Below, in pieces: positions 35,034-43,148 of a DNA stretch of 64,000 bases (the stretch's first letter is position 1; each line of letters begins with the position of its first letter). This DNA is from Sulfuriferula plumbiphila (GTDB lineage: Bacteria; Pseudomonadota; Gammaproteobacteria; Burkholderiales; Sulfuriferulaceae). The stretch covers positions 186,001 through 250,000 of the forward strand of contig NZ_AP021884.1 in NCBI RefSeq assembly GCF_009938015.1, in the 5' to 3' direction. A model generated the notes under the pieces. It had not been told where the DNA came from, did no database searches, and worked only from the letters and a program-made list of their open reading frames with translations. A program made the position numbers and the translations under genes.

Positions 35034-35626
35034 GCCGCCAGCGCCGCCGATTTGAGTTCGGCCAGCTTGCCATGAAAGAAGTGCCCGGTGCCGCAGATGA
35101 TTTCGATATGCGTGCCGCAGGCCTGCGCCCAGGCTTGCGCAGCAGCCAGCGGTACCAGTTCATCGGTTTCGCCGTGGATGATGGTGGTCGCGGGGGGCAC
35201 GCAACTGAATTCGTAGAGGTTCACGGCAGGGCCGATCAGGATCAGCTTGCGGACGGCGATACGCTGCGCCACGCGGTGCTGCACATAAGCGCCGAACGAG
35301 AAGCCGGCCAGCAGCACGGGCAGGGCGAGGTCGTAATGGCCGCGCACGAATTCAATCACCGCCAGCATGTCTTCGGTTTCACCGATGCCGCCATCGTAGA
35401 CACCGTCGCTGCCGCCGACGCCGCGAAAATTCGGGCGCACCGCAACATAGCCTTGATCGTGGCAGGTCTGCGCCAGGGTCTGCACTACCTTGTTGTCCAG
35501 GGTGCCGCCGTGCAGCGGATGAGGATGCGCGATGAACGCCAGGCCGCGCCGCTGGCTGCCGGGGTCGTTGACCACGGTCTCCACGTTGCCGATGGCGGTC
35601 TTGATACGGAGTCTGGAGCGCTTCAC
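35021..35626 (-). CDS. Alpha/beta hydrolase (serine hydrolase, DUF-type small esterase fold)
   Basis: A 201-residue cytosolic hydrolase lacking a signal peptide. The order is [20 protein letters not shown] (oxyanion loop), [12 protein letters not shown], the nucleophile elbow [12 protein letters not shown] with the serine in [16 protein letters not shown] for the acid, and [10 protein letters not shown] for the His. This is the short KynB/CocE-like group often annotated only as alpha/beta hydrolase. It sits 1 bp after the ferredoxin stop and overlaps nodI, hence it is in the same operon. Substrate unknown. Confidence 0.88.
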   Translation of the reverse strand: MKRSRLRIKTAIGNVETVVNDPGSQRRGLAFIAHPHPLHGGTLDNKVVQTLAQTCHDQGYVAVRPNFRGVGGSDGVYDGGIGETEDMLAVIEFVRGHYDLALPVLLAGFSFGAYVQHRVAQRIAVRKLILIGPAVNLYEFSCVPPATTIIHGETDELVPLAAAQAWAQACGTHIEIICGTGHFFHGKLAELKSAALAACHS

Positions 35627-35627
35627 G

Positions 35628-35936
35628 TCAGATTTTCAATCGCTCGACGATCTGGCCATGTTGCAGGTGCCGTTCAATGATTTCGTCAATGTCCTGTTCG
35701 TCCACAAAGGTGTACCAGGTGCCTTCCGGATACACCACCAGCACCGGTCCTTCACTGCAGCGATCCATGCAGCCGGCACTGTTGATACGGCACTTGCCTT
35801 CGCCATTGAGGTCCAGCGCCTTGATTTTCTTTTTGGCGTAGTCGCGCATGGCCTGACCGCCGGATGCGCCGCAGCATCTGGCGCCGTCATCGCGCTGGTT
35901 GGTACAGAAAAAAACGTGGTGCTTGTAGTAGCTCAT
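35628..35936 (-). CDS. Thioredoxin-like [2Fe-2S] ferredoxin
   Basis: The 102-residue protein matches the stand-alone thioredoxin-fold ferredoxin family: HHVFFCTN at the start (Cys11), CCGASG (Cys21/22), and KCRINSAGCMDRCSEGPVLVVYPEG with Cys49, Cys56 and Cys60. Four of these ligate a 2Fe-2S cluster, as in NuoE-like and Aquifex-type ferredoxins. It is likely an electron carrier, though no redox partner is adjacent. The start overlaps the MazG-like stop (ATGA). Confidence 0.9.
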   Translation of the reverse strand: MSYYKHHVFFCTNQRDDGARCCGASGGQAMRDYAKKKIKALDLNGEGKCRINSAGCMDRCSEGPVLVVYPEGTWYTFVDEQDIDEIIERHLQHGQIVERLKI

Positions 35937-36304
35937 GATTGGGGATCCTGCGCGAGTTCGGTGTATTTTCTGGCGTTGCCGCGCGCTGCAGCGGCGGGAT
36001 ATTTTTGCCCGTTGTGGATGAGTTTGGCGCGCGCGGCGGCAAGCAGATCCAGTTCAAGCACATCCGCCAGGCGCACCAGATAAATCAGCACGTCGCTCAT
36101 TTCCTCGCCGACGGCAGCCAGCCTGGCAGGGTCCGGGTGCTGACTCTGTTGCGGGGTGGCCCACTGGAAATGTTCCATCAGCTCGGCGGCCTCTACCGCC
36201 AGCGCCATGACCAGATTTTTCGGCGTATGAAACGGCTGCCAGTCGCGATCTTCGGCAAAGCGGCGAATCTCGGCCTGTAGTTGCTCAATGCTATCGGTGG
36301 ACAT
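35933..36304 (-). CDS. MazG-like nucleotide pyrophosphohydrolase
   Basis: From ATG 36304, with an AGGAGG ribosome binding site, the 123-residue protein is the short all-alpha NTP pyrophosphatase type (MazG/RS21-C6-like). Metal-binding motifs are AVEAAELMEHFQW (EExxE-type) and GEEMSDVLIYLVRLADVL (ExxD). It should hydrolyse noncanonical dNTPs such as dCTP derivatives for housecleaning. It is the first gene of a five-gene operon running to the NodIJ-like exporter and is divergent from the queC-like gene (43 bp between starts). Confidence 0.92.
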   Translation of the reverse strand: MSTDSIEQLQAEIRRFAEDRDWQPFHTPKNLVMALAVEAAELMEHFQWATPQQSQHPDPARLAAVGEEMSDVLIYLVRLADVLELDLLAAARAKLIHNGQKYPAAAARGNARKYTELAQDPQS

Positions 36305-36347
36305 GCACGTGCCTCCTGTTGCGGGTGGATAGTGTAGCATCCTCGTC

Positions 36348-36944
36348 ATGACCGAACTTGTCCTGCTCTCCGGCGGCATCGATAGCGTGACCCTTCTGCA
36401 TCTCAAGCACAGTGAGGGTGCACCGCTGCACGCACTGTTCATTGACTATGGCCAACGTGCCGGCCGCGAGGAGCTGCGTGCCGCGAGCATTCACAGCAAT
36501 GCACTGGGTGTGCCGCTGCAACGGCTGGATATGGCGGCGGTGGGAGACGCTTTTCGCGCCGGGCAGACGCAACGCCTGCACGTGCCCCTGCCGCATCGCA
36601 ATCTGGTGGCGCTGGCGCTGGGGATGAGCTATGCCACGCAAATCGGCGCCACATGCCTGCATCTGGCGCTCAATCGCGATGACGCGGGCGCCTATCCGGG
36701 CGCGTCGCCGCTGTTTGTGCAGCGCTTCAGCAATATGGCGCGCAGTCTGGGTAATATTGCAGTGTACACGCCGCTGGCTGAACTGAATAAAGTACAGGTG
36801 ATAGAACTTGCTTTCAAACTGGGTATAAATTTAAGCGATACATATAGCTGTCTGTTGGGTTATGCCAAGCCATGCGGGCATTGTCCGCAATGTTTACAGC
36901 GCCAGGCGGCATTGCAGGCCGCCGGTATGGATCGCATGGACTGA
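36348..36944 (+). CDS. QueC-like 7-cyano-7-deazaguanine synthase
   Basis: A 198-residue PP-loop protein: LLSGGIDSVTLLHL at the N-terminus, FIDYGQRAGREELRAA, and the C-terminal zinc site YSCLLGYAKPCGHCPQCLQR (Cys168, 176, 179, 182). This is the ExsB/QueC pattern. QueC converts 7-carboxy-7-deazaguanine to preQ0 with ammonia. It is somewhat shorter than typical QueC (about 220-230), and no other queuosine genes (queD, queE) are adjacent, so a paralogous deazapurine role, for example DNA modification, is possible. Zinc ligands are complete. Confidence 0.82.
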   Translation: MTELVLLSGGIDSVTLLHLKHSEGAPLHALFIDYGQRAGREELRAASIHSNALGVPLQRLDMAAVGDAFRAGQTQRLHVPLPHRNLVALALGMSYATQIGATCLHLALNRDDAGAYPGASPLFVQRFSNMARSLGNIAVYTPLAELNKVQVIELAFKLGINLSDTYSCLLGYAKPCGHCPQCLQRQAALQAAGMDRMD

Positions 36945-37103
36945 AGGCCACGAATGTCAGCCGCTATCACTTTTGGATGATGTGCGTAGTGGCTGCACAT
37001 GGGTATGCTCAGGCGCGCTGGCCTGTAACCTGGCTGTTGGTACCTCGACGGGTGTGTAATGCGCATCGTCGCTGACATGCGCTGATTACGTACATAAAAA
37101 TGC

Positions 37104-37265
37104 TAACTGATTGATAAGTAAATATATCGATGTTTGGCCTGGAATGTGCTTATGATACGACTCACTGCGTATGGCATGCTCACTGCAGCAACAGTCGTTT
37201 TAAAGAATTGCGCGTTTGGCACCTATGGCATAATGCTTTGCGAAACTTTTAACTAATTGATAAGT
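37104..37265. repeat. Direct-repeat pair in the EPS-cluster leader
   Basis: TAACTGATTGATAAGT (37104-37119) recurs as TAACTAATTGATAAGT (37250-37265), 15 of 16 identical, the second copy just before the ribosome binding site of the first EPS gene. They bracket the 333-bp promoter region (36945-37277) of the cluster. They could be regulator-binding sites. Confidence 0.5.
37135..37150 (+). promoter_or_regulatory. Sigma-54-like promoter of the XrtA EPS cluster
   Basis: TGGCCT-GGAAT-GTGCT has the invariant GG and GC spaced by 10 bp, as in the TGGCAC-N5-TTGC -24/-12 consensus. XrtA/PEP-CTERM systems commonly use the sigma-54 regulators PrsK/PrsR, so the assignment is plausible. It would give a leader of about 115 nt before the GTG at 37278. 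Confidence 0.45.
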
Positions 37266-37277
37266 GGGAGGAATACC

Positions 37278-37904
37278 GTGAACGCAATCAAACCCCTGAT
37301 TTCTTTCCGGTGGATGATATTGCTGGCTGTGCTGATGGGCCTGTCAGGATGTGCAACGAATTATCCAATGGCGCCAGCACAGACAGGCAAACAGGCTGAC
37401 TGGAATTATCTGATCGGGCCCGGCGACAGTGTCAGTGTTTTTGTCTGGCGTAATCCTGAAGTCTCCGGCACTTTTCCTGTGCGTCCTGACGGCAAAATGA
37501 CCATGCACCTGGTGGAAGATATGCCCGCCAGCGGCAAAACGCCGACCCAGTTGGCGCGCGACCTCGAAAAAGCGCTGTCCAAATATATTCAGGAACCGAT
37601 CGTGACAGTGGTGGTGGCGGGCGGTATTGGTCCGTTCAGCCAGCAGGTTCGGGTGATCGGTCAGGCGACCAAGCCGCAGGCGCTGAACTACCGCGAACAC
37701 ATGAGCCTGATTGACCTGATGATCGATGTGGGCGGTATTACCGATTTCGCGGCAGGCAACAAGGCTTATATCTTGCGTACCGTGGACGGCAAACAGAAGC
37801 GTCTGGGAGTGCGTCTGGACGATCTGGTCAACGGCGGCGATATCAGCGCCGATGTGCCAATTCTCCCGGGCGATGTGCTGGTGATCCCGGAAAGCTTTTT
37901 CTGA
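37278..37904 (+). CDS. XrtA-associated polysaccharide export outer-membrane lipoprotein (Wza-like)
   Basis: The GTG at 37278, six bases after GGGAGG, begins a 208-residue lipoprotein: a signal peptide ending in the lipobox LMGLSGC, then the Poly_export/SLBB layout (YLIGPGDSVSVFVWRNPEVSGTFPVRPDGKMTMHLVEDM...AGGIGPFSQQVRVIGQA...VPILPGDVLVIPESFF). It should form or seed the outer-membrane channel for EPS export. An upstream in-frame start at 37257 lacks a ribosome binding site. First gene of the XrtA EPS operon. Confidence 0.92.
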   Translation: MNAIKPLISFRWMILLAVLMGLSGCATNYPMAPAQTGKQADWNYLIGPGDSVSVFVWRNPEVSGTFPVRPDGKMTMHLVEDMPASGKTPTQLARDLEKALSKYIQEPIVTVVVAGGIGPFSQQVRVIGQATKPQALNYREHMSLIDLMIDVGGITDFAAGNKAYILRTVDGKQKRLGVRLDDLVNGGDISADVPILPGDVLVIPESFF

Positions 37905-37952
37905 TAATAATTTTCAGTTGCCACGAACTTCTGAAAAACTGTAGGGGGAAAC

Positions 37953-39482
37953 ATGGATGAGCTGTTAAACCAGTTGATGGGCTATGTACGGGCGACCTGG
38001 CATCGTCGCTGGTACATTGTCATCGTTGCCTGGGTAGTCTCGATTGCGGGCTGGTTCTGGGTATATACCCTCCCCAGCCGGTTTGAGGCTTCCGCGCGCG
38101 TCTATGTGGATACCCAAACCCTGCTCAAGCCGCTGCTCAGCGGGCTTACTGTCGAGCCCAATGTTGACCAGCAAATCCGGCTGATGACGCGCACCCTGGT
38201 AAGCCGCCCCAACCTGGAAAAGGTTGCGCGCATGACCGACATGGACATCAAGGCCAAGACGCCGCAGCAGACCGAGGCCATGCTGGATGGTCTGGCCAGC
38301 CAGATCAAGCTGGAGGCGTCCAATACGGGAGCGAATCTCTACACCATCGCGTACCAGAATGAGCACCCGGAACTGGCCAAACGCGTGGTGCAGGCATTAT
38401 TGACCATCTTCGTCGAAAGCAGTCTGGGAAAAACCCGCAAGGACCTTTCATCTTCCCGGAAATTTATTGATGAGCAGCTCAAGGTCTACGAGCAAAAACT
38501 CATCGATACCGAGAACGCCATGAAGGAGTTCAAGCGCAAACACATGGGCCTGATGCCTGGAGAAGGTGGCGACTACTACGCCAAGCTGTCCGCAACCTCG
38601 ACCGCGTTGCGTCAGGCGGAACTGGATTTGCGTGAAGCCACCGACCGCCGCGACCAGCTCAAACGCCAGTTGGCCGATGAAGAGCCGGAGATTTCCGCCG
38701 CAGCGATACAGACGCAAAGCAATCCGGAGCTGGATGCGCGTATCCAGTCATTGCAAAAAAATCTGGATACCCTGCGTCTCACCTATACCGAGCTGCATCC
38801 TGATATCGTGTCTACCAAGCGCCTCATCAAGGAACTGGAGGCGCAGAAAAAACAGGAGGCCAAAACCATCAAGAACAATGGCAGTGGCCGTGCACAGAAC
38901 CCGGTCTACCAACAATTGACCATCGCCATTGCCGAGGCAGATGCCACGGTGGCTTCCCTCAAGGCAAGGGTGGACGAATATCAGAGCCGCCTTAATCAGC
39001 TCAAACGGGCCGTGGACAGCTCGCTCGATGTTGAGGCAGAGTACACCCAGCTGACGCGCGATTATGGGATGTATAAGCAAAACTACGCCGCCATGTTGGC
39101 GCGCAGCGAGACGGCGAGTCTGTCCGGTGAAGTGGAAAGCAAAACTGACGTAGTGGATTTCCGGGTGATCGACCCGCCGCGTGTTCCGCTCAAACCGTCC
39201 TGGCCGAATCGTCCGTTGCTGATTTCGCTGGTGCCGCTGGCAGGGATACTCGCAGGCATTGTTGTGGCTTTTCTGGTAAGCCAGCTGCGCCGTACCGTTA
39301 CCGACAGGCGTGTATTGCGCGAATTGACCGGTTTGCCATTGCTGGGCTCGGTAACCCGGATCGAGACCGACGCCGTCAAGATCAAAAAACGCAAAGGTTT
39401 GATCGCCTACGGGCTGTCATTTTTCAGCTTGATTGGTGCATACGGCATTCTGCTGACGCTGCAGATGTTCATGGCGCGCTGA
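37953..39482 (+). CDS. XrtA system polysaccharide chain-length determinant (Wzc/GNVR type, no kinase)
   Basis: The 509-residue protein has two TM segments (near residues 20-36 and the region RPLLISLVPLAGILAGIVVAFL) around a long periplasmic coiled-coil domain (EQLKVYEQKLIDTENAMKEF...ALRQAELDLREATDRRDQL). A GNVR-type region (DVVDFRVIDPPRVPLKPSWPN) precedes TM2. A third hydrophobic stretch ends the protein. The Wzc kinase domain is separate, in the next gene, which is the arrangement of exosortase-A EPS loci. It controls polymer length and couples export to the outer-membrane lipoprotein. Confidence 0.93.
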   Translation: MDELLNQLMGYVRATWHRRWYIVIVAWVVSIAGWFWVYTLPSRFEASARVYVDTQTLLKPLLSGLTVEPNVDQQIRLMTRTLVSRPNLEKVARMTDMDIKAKTPQQTEAMLDGLASQIKLEASNTGANLYTIAYQNEHPELAKRVVQALLTIFVESSLGKTRKDLSSSRKFIDEQLKVYEQKLIDTENAMKEFKRKHMGLMPGEGGDYYAKLSATSTALRQAELDLREATDRRDQLKRQLADEEPEISAAAIQTQSNPELDARIQSLQKNLDTLRLTYTELHPDIVSTKRLIKELEAQKKQEAKTIKNNGSGRAQNPVYQQLTIAIAEADATVASLKARVDEYQSRLNQLKRAVDSSLDVEAEYTQLTRDYGMYKQNYAAMLARSETASLSGEVESKTDVVDFRVIDPPRVPLKPSWPNRPLLISLVPLAGILAGIVVAFLVSQLRRTVTDRRVLRELTGLPLLGSVTRIETDAVKIKKRKGLIAYGLSFFSLIGAYGILLTLQMFMAR

Positions 39483-39615
39483 CCGCGATGAAAACGCGGC
39501 GCCGCCCAGGACATACCCGGCCGATGGCGAAGGAACGGGCACCGCGCAACGTCGCAGACATGCTCAGCAGCAGTTTCAGCGGCCGGTTAAGCTGAGTCCG
39601 GATAGGGAGTGATAG

Positions 39616-40554
39616 ATGAGCATTATCGAAAAAGCAGCCAACAAGCTGGTACACAACGATCCGGCGTCGCGGCCGGAGGCCGCAGTAGCGAATGTGGCAA
39701 TGGAAAAACCTGCCAGCCGGATTGAAGCCGCAATGCAGCGTGAGCATGCCCAGGCCGCGTCGGGTGCACTCGCCACGCGAGCGGATGTGGACAGCGAGGC
39801 AGACGCCGTTGCCGCAACTTCCATGCGGGTTGAGATTGATTTGAAGCGCCTGGCACGCATGGGTGGCGTCACGCCGGACGCTGAACGCAGCCAGGTCGCA
39901 GAAGAGTTCCGTCTGATCAAGCGCCCCTTGCTGGCCAATGCGTTTGGTCACGGTGGTGCGGCAGTCAGGAACGGCAACCTGATCATGGTGACCAGCGCGC
40001 TGCCTGGAGAGGGAAAATCATTCTGCTCTCTCAATCTCGCGATCAGTATTGCAACGGAAATGGAACGCACCGTGCTGCTGGTGGATGCCGACGTGGCGCG
40101 ACCACGCCTGCCCGAATACCTGGGGATTCGTGCCGGCAAGGGCTTGCTGGATGTGCTGCAGGATCCCAGCCTGGAGCTGTCAGAGGTGATGTTGCGCACC
40201 AATATCCCCAAGCTCTCCTTGTTGCCTGCCGGGTACCTTTACAAGCACGGCACCGAGTTGCTGGCGAGTTCTGCGATGAGCCGGCTGGTCGCAGACCTGG
40301 CCAATCGTTACCCGGATCGCGTCATCATTTTTGACTCCCCGCCGCTGCTGTCCACCAGTGAGGCCAGCGTGCTGGCCACCCACATGGGGCAAATCGTGAT
40401 GGTGGTGGAAGCAGAAAAAACCTCGCAGGAAGCCGTCAAAGATGCACTCAATCAGCTTGCGTCATGTGAAGTCATCGGCATGGTGCTGAACAAGGCGACC
40501 GCGGTACTCGGCAACGATAACTACTACGGATACTATGGCACATACGGAAAATAG
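39616..40554 (+). CDS. XrtA-associated tyrosine autokinase (BY-kinase, CpsD/CapB type)
   Basis: A 312-residue cytosolic bacterial tyrosine kinase: Walker A TSALPGEGKSF (residues about 126-136), Walker A' LLVDADVARPRLP, and Walker B-like VIIFDSPPLL. A C-terminal tyrosine cluster in the last ten residues (Y303, Y304, Y306, Y307, Y310) is the usual autophosphorylation site. It partners with the chain-length protein upstream to regulate EPS polymerisation. An N-terminal about 90-residue extension is low-complexity. The stop region overlaps the beta-barrel gene by 20 bp. Confidence 0.94.
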   Translation: MSIIEKAANKLVHNDPASRPEAAVANVAMEKPASRIEAAMQREHAQAASGALATRADVDSEADAVAATSMRVEIDLKRLARMGGVTPDAERSQVAEEFRLIKRPLLANAFGHGGAAVRNGNLIMVTSALPGEGKSFCSLNLAISIATEMERTVLLVDADVARPRLPEYLGIRAGKGLLDVLQDPSLELSEVMLRTNIPKLSLLPAGYLYKHGTELLASSAMSRLVADLANRYPDRVIIFDSPPLLSTSEASVLATHMGQIVMVVEAEKTSQEAVKDALNQLASCEVIGMVLNKATAVLGNDNYYGYYGTYGK

Positions 40555-42088
40555 GTCGCGGCTCAGTTCTGCAACACGGCTCGGCGTGCGCGTTACGCTC
40601 GCGTACGCCATGCTGCTCGCGGGGGGGGCGTTGCCGGCAGTGGCGGCCGACTGGAAAATCACGCCGAATCTGACCGTGAGCGAGCGCTATACCGATAACG
40701 TCAACCTCGCACCTTCCGGCCAGTCCAGGGAGAGTGATTTCATTACCGAGGTTCGTCCGGGTGTGCAAATCAGCAAGGACGGCGCGCGCCTCAAGGTCCG
40801 GGCCAGCTACGCGCTGCAATCCCTGACCTACCTGAATAACAGCAATTACAATGCGCTCAATCACCAGCTCTATGCAGCCGCCAACGCCGAATTGCTGAAG
40901 GATTTCCTGTTTCTCGATGCAAACACTGCGATTTCCCAGCAAAACCTGAATGCGCTGGCACCTGTGGGGTTCGGCAACACCAATGCGCCCAAAAATCTGA
41001 CCACGGTTGGGACCTACAGCATCAGTCCTTATATTAAAAAACGTTTCGACAGCTTTGCCGATGCCAATTTGCGGGTAAGCCAGAGCGGCGTTTATTACGA
41101 TACCCAGGGTATTTCCAACACGGTTTCCGACAGCGTGGTGGGGGCGTTGACCAGTGGCAGCGCATTCAACGACCTGTTCTGGGGCATCAATTACAGCTAC
41201 AACAAGAACAAAAACCAGTTCATAGCTGACACCGAATTCGAACGCGCTTCCGCCACGCTGGGTTATGCACTGACGCGCAAATTCAGGGTTAACGCCACGG
41301 CCGGCCAGGAGCGCAATAACTACATCAGCCTGAGCGGCAGCAAGATTGGCGGCCCCTTCTGGAATGCGGGATTCATCTGGGCGCCCACATCCCGTACCAG
41401 TGTGGCAGCCACATATGGCCACCGTTTTTTTGGCAGGACCTATTCGTTTGACCTCAGCGAACGCACCCGTCATACCAACTGGCGCGCCGGTTACAGCGAA
41501 GACCTCGCCACCAGCAGCGCCACCAGCCTGTCGTACGCAGTGCTGGGCGGGTTTTATGTATGCCAGACCATCCCGGCCGGGTATTCCTATTTTCCCTCCA
41601 CTGCGTCACCCACCGGGTTTGTGGTGGCGATTCCGCTCGGCAATCCGGTTCCCGCAGGTTGTCAGCTGGCTGTGGCAGCCGTTACCCCCAGCCTGAGCCT
41701 GGTCAACGAGGTATTCATTCTCAAAAATCTGACCGCGGGCGTGGGCGTGAATGTGGGCAAGAGTGACTACAACCTGGGCCTCTACAGCCTGCGCCGCGAT
41801 TTGCAGACGAGTGGGACTTATGATCGCCAGTCGGGCGTCAACGCCGGCTGGAACTGGCATTTTGCCCCGCGTACCACATTCAATCTGTATGGAAATCTGG
41901 CGCGCATTCAGGTGCCATCCCAAAACCGCCAGGACGACCTGTGGAGTATTGCGGGCGGATTGACCCATCAGTTCCAGCCCAAATTAAACGGCTCCGTCAT
42001 CGTTCGCCACCAGGCACGCAGTTCCAACCTGCCCGGCAATGACTTTACCGAAAACAGCATCACTGCACTGGTCAATATGACCTTCTAG
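40535..42088 (+). CDS. XrtA/PEP-CTERM system outer-membrane beta-barrel protein
   Basis: A 517-residue protein with a signal peptide (VTLAYAMLLAGGALPAVAA, cleaved before DWKITP). A long beta-barrel follows: alternating amphipathic strands such as VSERYTDNVNLAPSGQ, SDFITEVRPGVQISKDGARLKVRASY and the terminal Phe in ITALVNMTF. It matches the family of outer-membrane proteins restricted to exosortase-A EPS loci, presumed to assist secretion. An insertion around residues 330-390 carries a Cys pair (YVCQT...PAGCQL) and splits two strands. Confidence 0.88.
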   Translation: MAHTENRSRLSSATRLGVRVTLAYAMLLAGGALPAVAADWKITPNLTVSERYTDNVNLAPSGQSRESDFITEVRPGVQISKDGARLKVRASYALQSLTYLNNSNYNALNHQLYAAANAELLKDFLFLDANTAISQQNLNALAPVGFGNTNAPKNLTTVGTYSISPYIKKRFDSFADANLRVSQSGVYYDTQGISNTVSDSVVGALTSGSAFNDLFWGINYSYNKNKNQFIADTEFERASATLGYALTRKFRVNATAGQERNNYISLSGSKIGGPFWNAGFIWAPTSRTSVAATYGHRFFGRTYSFDLSERTRHTNWRAGYSEDLATSSATSLSYAVLGGFYVCQTIPAGYSYFPSTASPTGFVVAIPLGNPVPAGCQLAVAAVTPSLSLVNEVFILKNLTAGVGVNVGKSDYNLGLYSLRRDLQTSGTYDRQSGVNAGWNWHFAPRTTFNLYGNLARIQVPSQNRQDDLWSIAGGLTHQFQPKLNGSVIVRHQARSSNLPGNDFTENSITALVNMTF

Positions 42089-42099
42089 GATGCAATGAC

Positions 42100-43128
42100 A
42101 TGTACGAAGCGTATTACCATCTCAACGCCAAGCCATTCCAGCTGAGCCCCGATCCGCGTTTTTTCTTTGGCAGCAAAGGCCACAAGCGCGCCATGGCTTA
42201 CCTGGAGTACGGGTTGTCGCTGGGAGAGGGGTTTATTGTCATCACCGGCGAGGTGGGAGCGGGTAAAACCACGCTGGTGCGCAACCTGTTCAAGCAGCTG
42301 GAATCGGAGAATATCGTTGCGGCGCAACTGGTCAGCACCCAGCTTGATGCGGATGACACGCTGCGCAGCGTGGCTGCATCGTTCGGACTGGAGCACGAAG
42401 GCATCAACAAATCCGCAATCCTGAAAAACCTTGAGGTTTTTTTGCTCGCCGCAGCACAACAGGGAAAGCGCGCGTTGCTGGTGGTGGATGAAGCACAGAA
42501 CCTCACCCCGCGCGCGGTGGAAGAGTTGCGCATGTTGTCGAATTTTCAGAACAACGAGCGTTCGCTGATCCAGAGTTTCCTGTTGGGCCAACCCGAGTTC
42601 CGCAACATCCTGCAAAGCCAGGACATGCAGCAGCTGCGCCAGCGCGTGACGGCTTCCTACCACCTCGGACCGCTGGATGCGATTGAAACCCGCGCCTATA
42701 TCGAGCACCGCCTGCGTACCGTGGGCTGGAAGGGCGTGCCTTCATTCAGCGACGATGCATTCGAGACCATTTATCAATTTACCGGCGGCATACCGCGGCG
42801 TATCAATACTTTTTGCGACCGCCTGCTGCTGTATGGCTTCCTGGAAGAAAAGATCGCCTTCGACAGCGTCGCCGTGAAGGAGGTGGTGGAAGACCTGCGC
42901 CATGAAGTCGCACATCAGGATATCCCCGGCGCTGGTATGTTGCGCGGCAACGGCGCCTCTGCCGATGGCGGCCATGGCATGCCCGACGACATGCTGCGGC
43001 TCAATGGCCGGGTCGAGCAGATGGAACGCTCGCTCAACCGCATATTGCCGATCGTACGCAAGATACTGTTCATGGTATCGGAGAAAAACACGCCCACGGC
43101 GAATGAGTCGCCGGAAGCCAACCAATAG
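42100..43128 (+). CDS. XrtA-associated AAA/ExeA-like ATPase
   Basis: A 342-residue ATPase of the ExeA/GspA type found in XrtA loci: MYEAYYHLNAKPFQLSPDPRFFF at the start, Walker A GEVGAGKTT at residues 50-58, Walker B ALLVVDEAQNL (D130, E131), and sensor region QRVTASYHLGPLD. The C-terminal tail contains a helix (NGRVEQMERSLNRILPIVRKIL) typical of the family. It may supply energy for EPS transport or assembly at the inner membrane. It is 11 bp from the beta-barrel gene and 20 bp from wecB. Confidence 0.93.
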   Translation: MYEAYYHLNAKPFQLSPDPRFFFGSKGHKRAMAYLEYGLSLGEGFIVITGEVGAGKTTLVRNLFKQLESENIVAAQLVSTQLDADDTLRSVAASFGLEHEGINKSAILKNLEVFLLAAAQQGKRALLVVDEAQNLTPRAVEELRMLSNFQNNERSLIQSFLLGQPEFRNILQSQDMQQLRQRVTASYHLGPLDAIETRAYIEHRLRTVGWKGVPSFSDDAFETIYQFTGGIPRRINTFCDRLLLYGFLEEKIAFDSVAVKEVVEDLRHEVAHQDIPGAGMLRGNGASADGGHGMPDDMLRLNGRVEQMERSLNRILPIVRKILFMVSEKNTPTANESPEANQ

Positions 43129-43148
43129 AACAAAGCCCGGGGATCAGC

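Noticed and set aside
37217-37233. TTGGCAC near the first EPS gene as a sigma-54 promoter
   Set aside because: The -24 half is perfect but the nearest GC lies 8 bp after GG rather than 10, so spacing fails.
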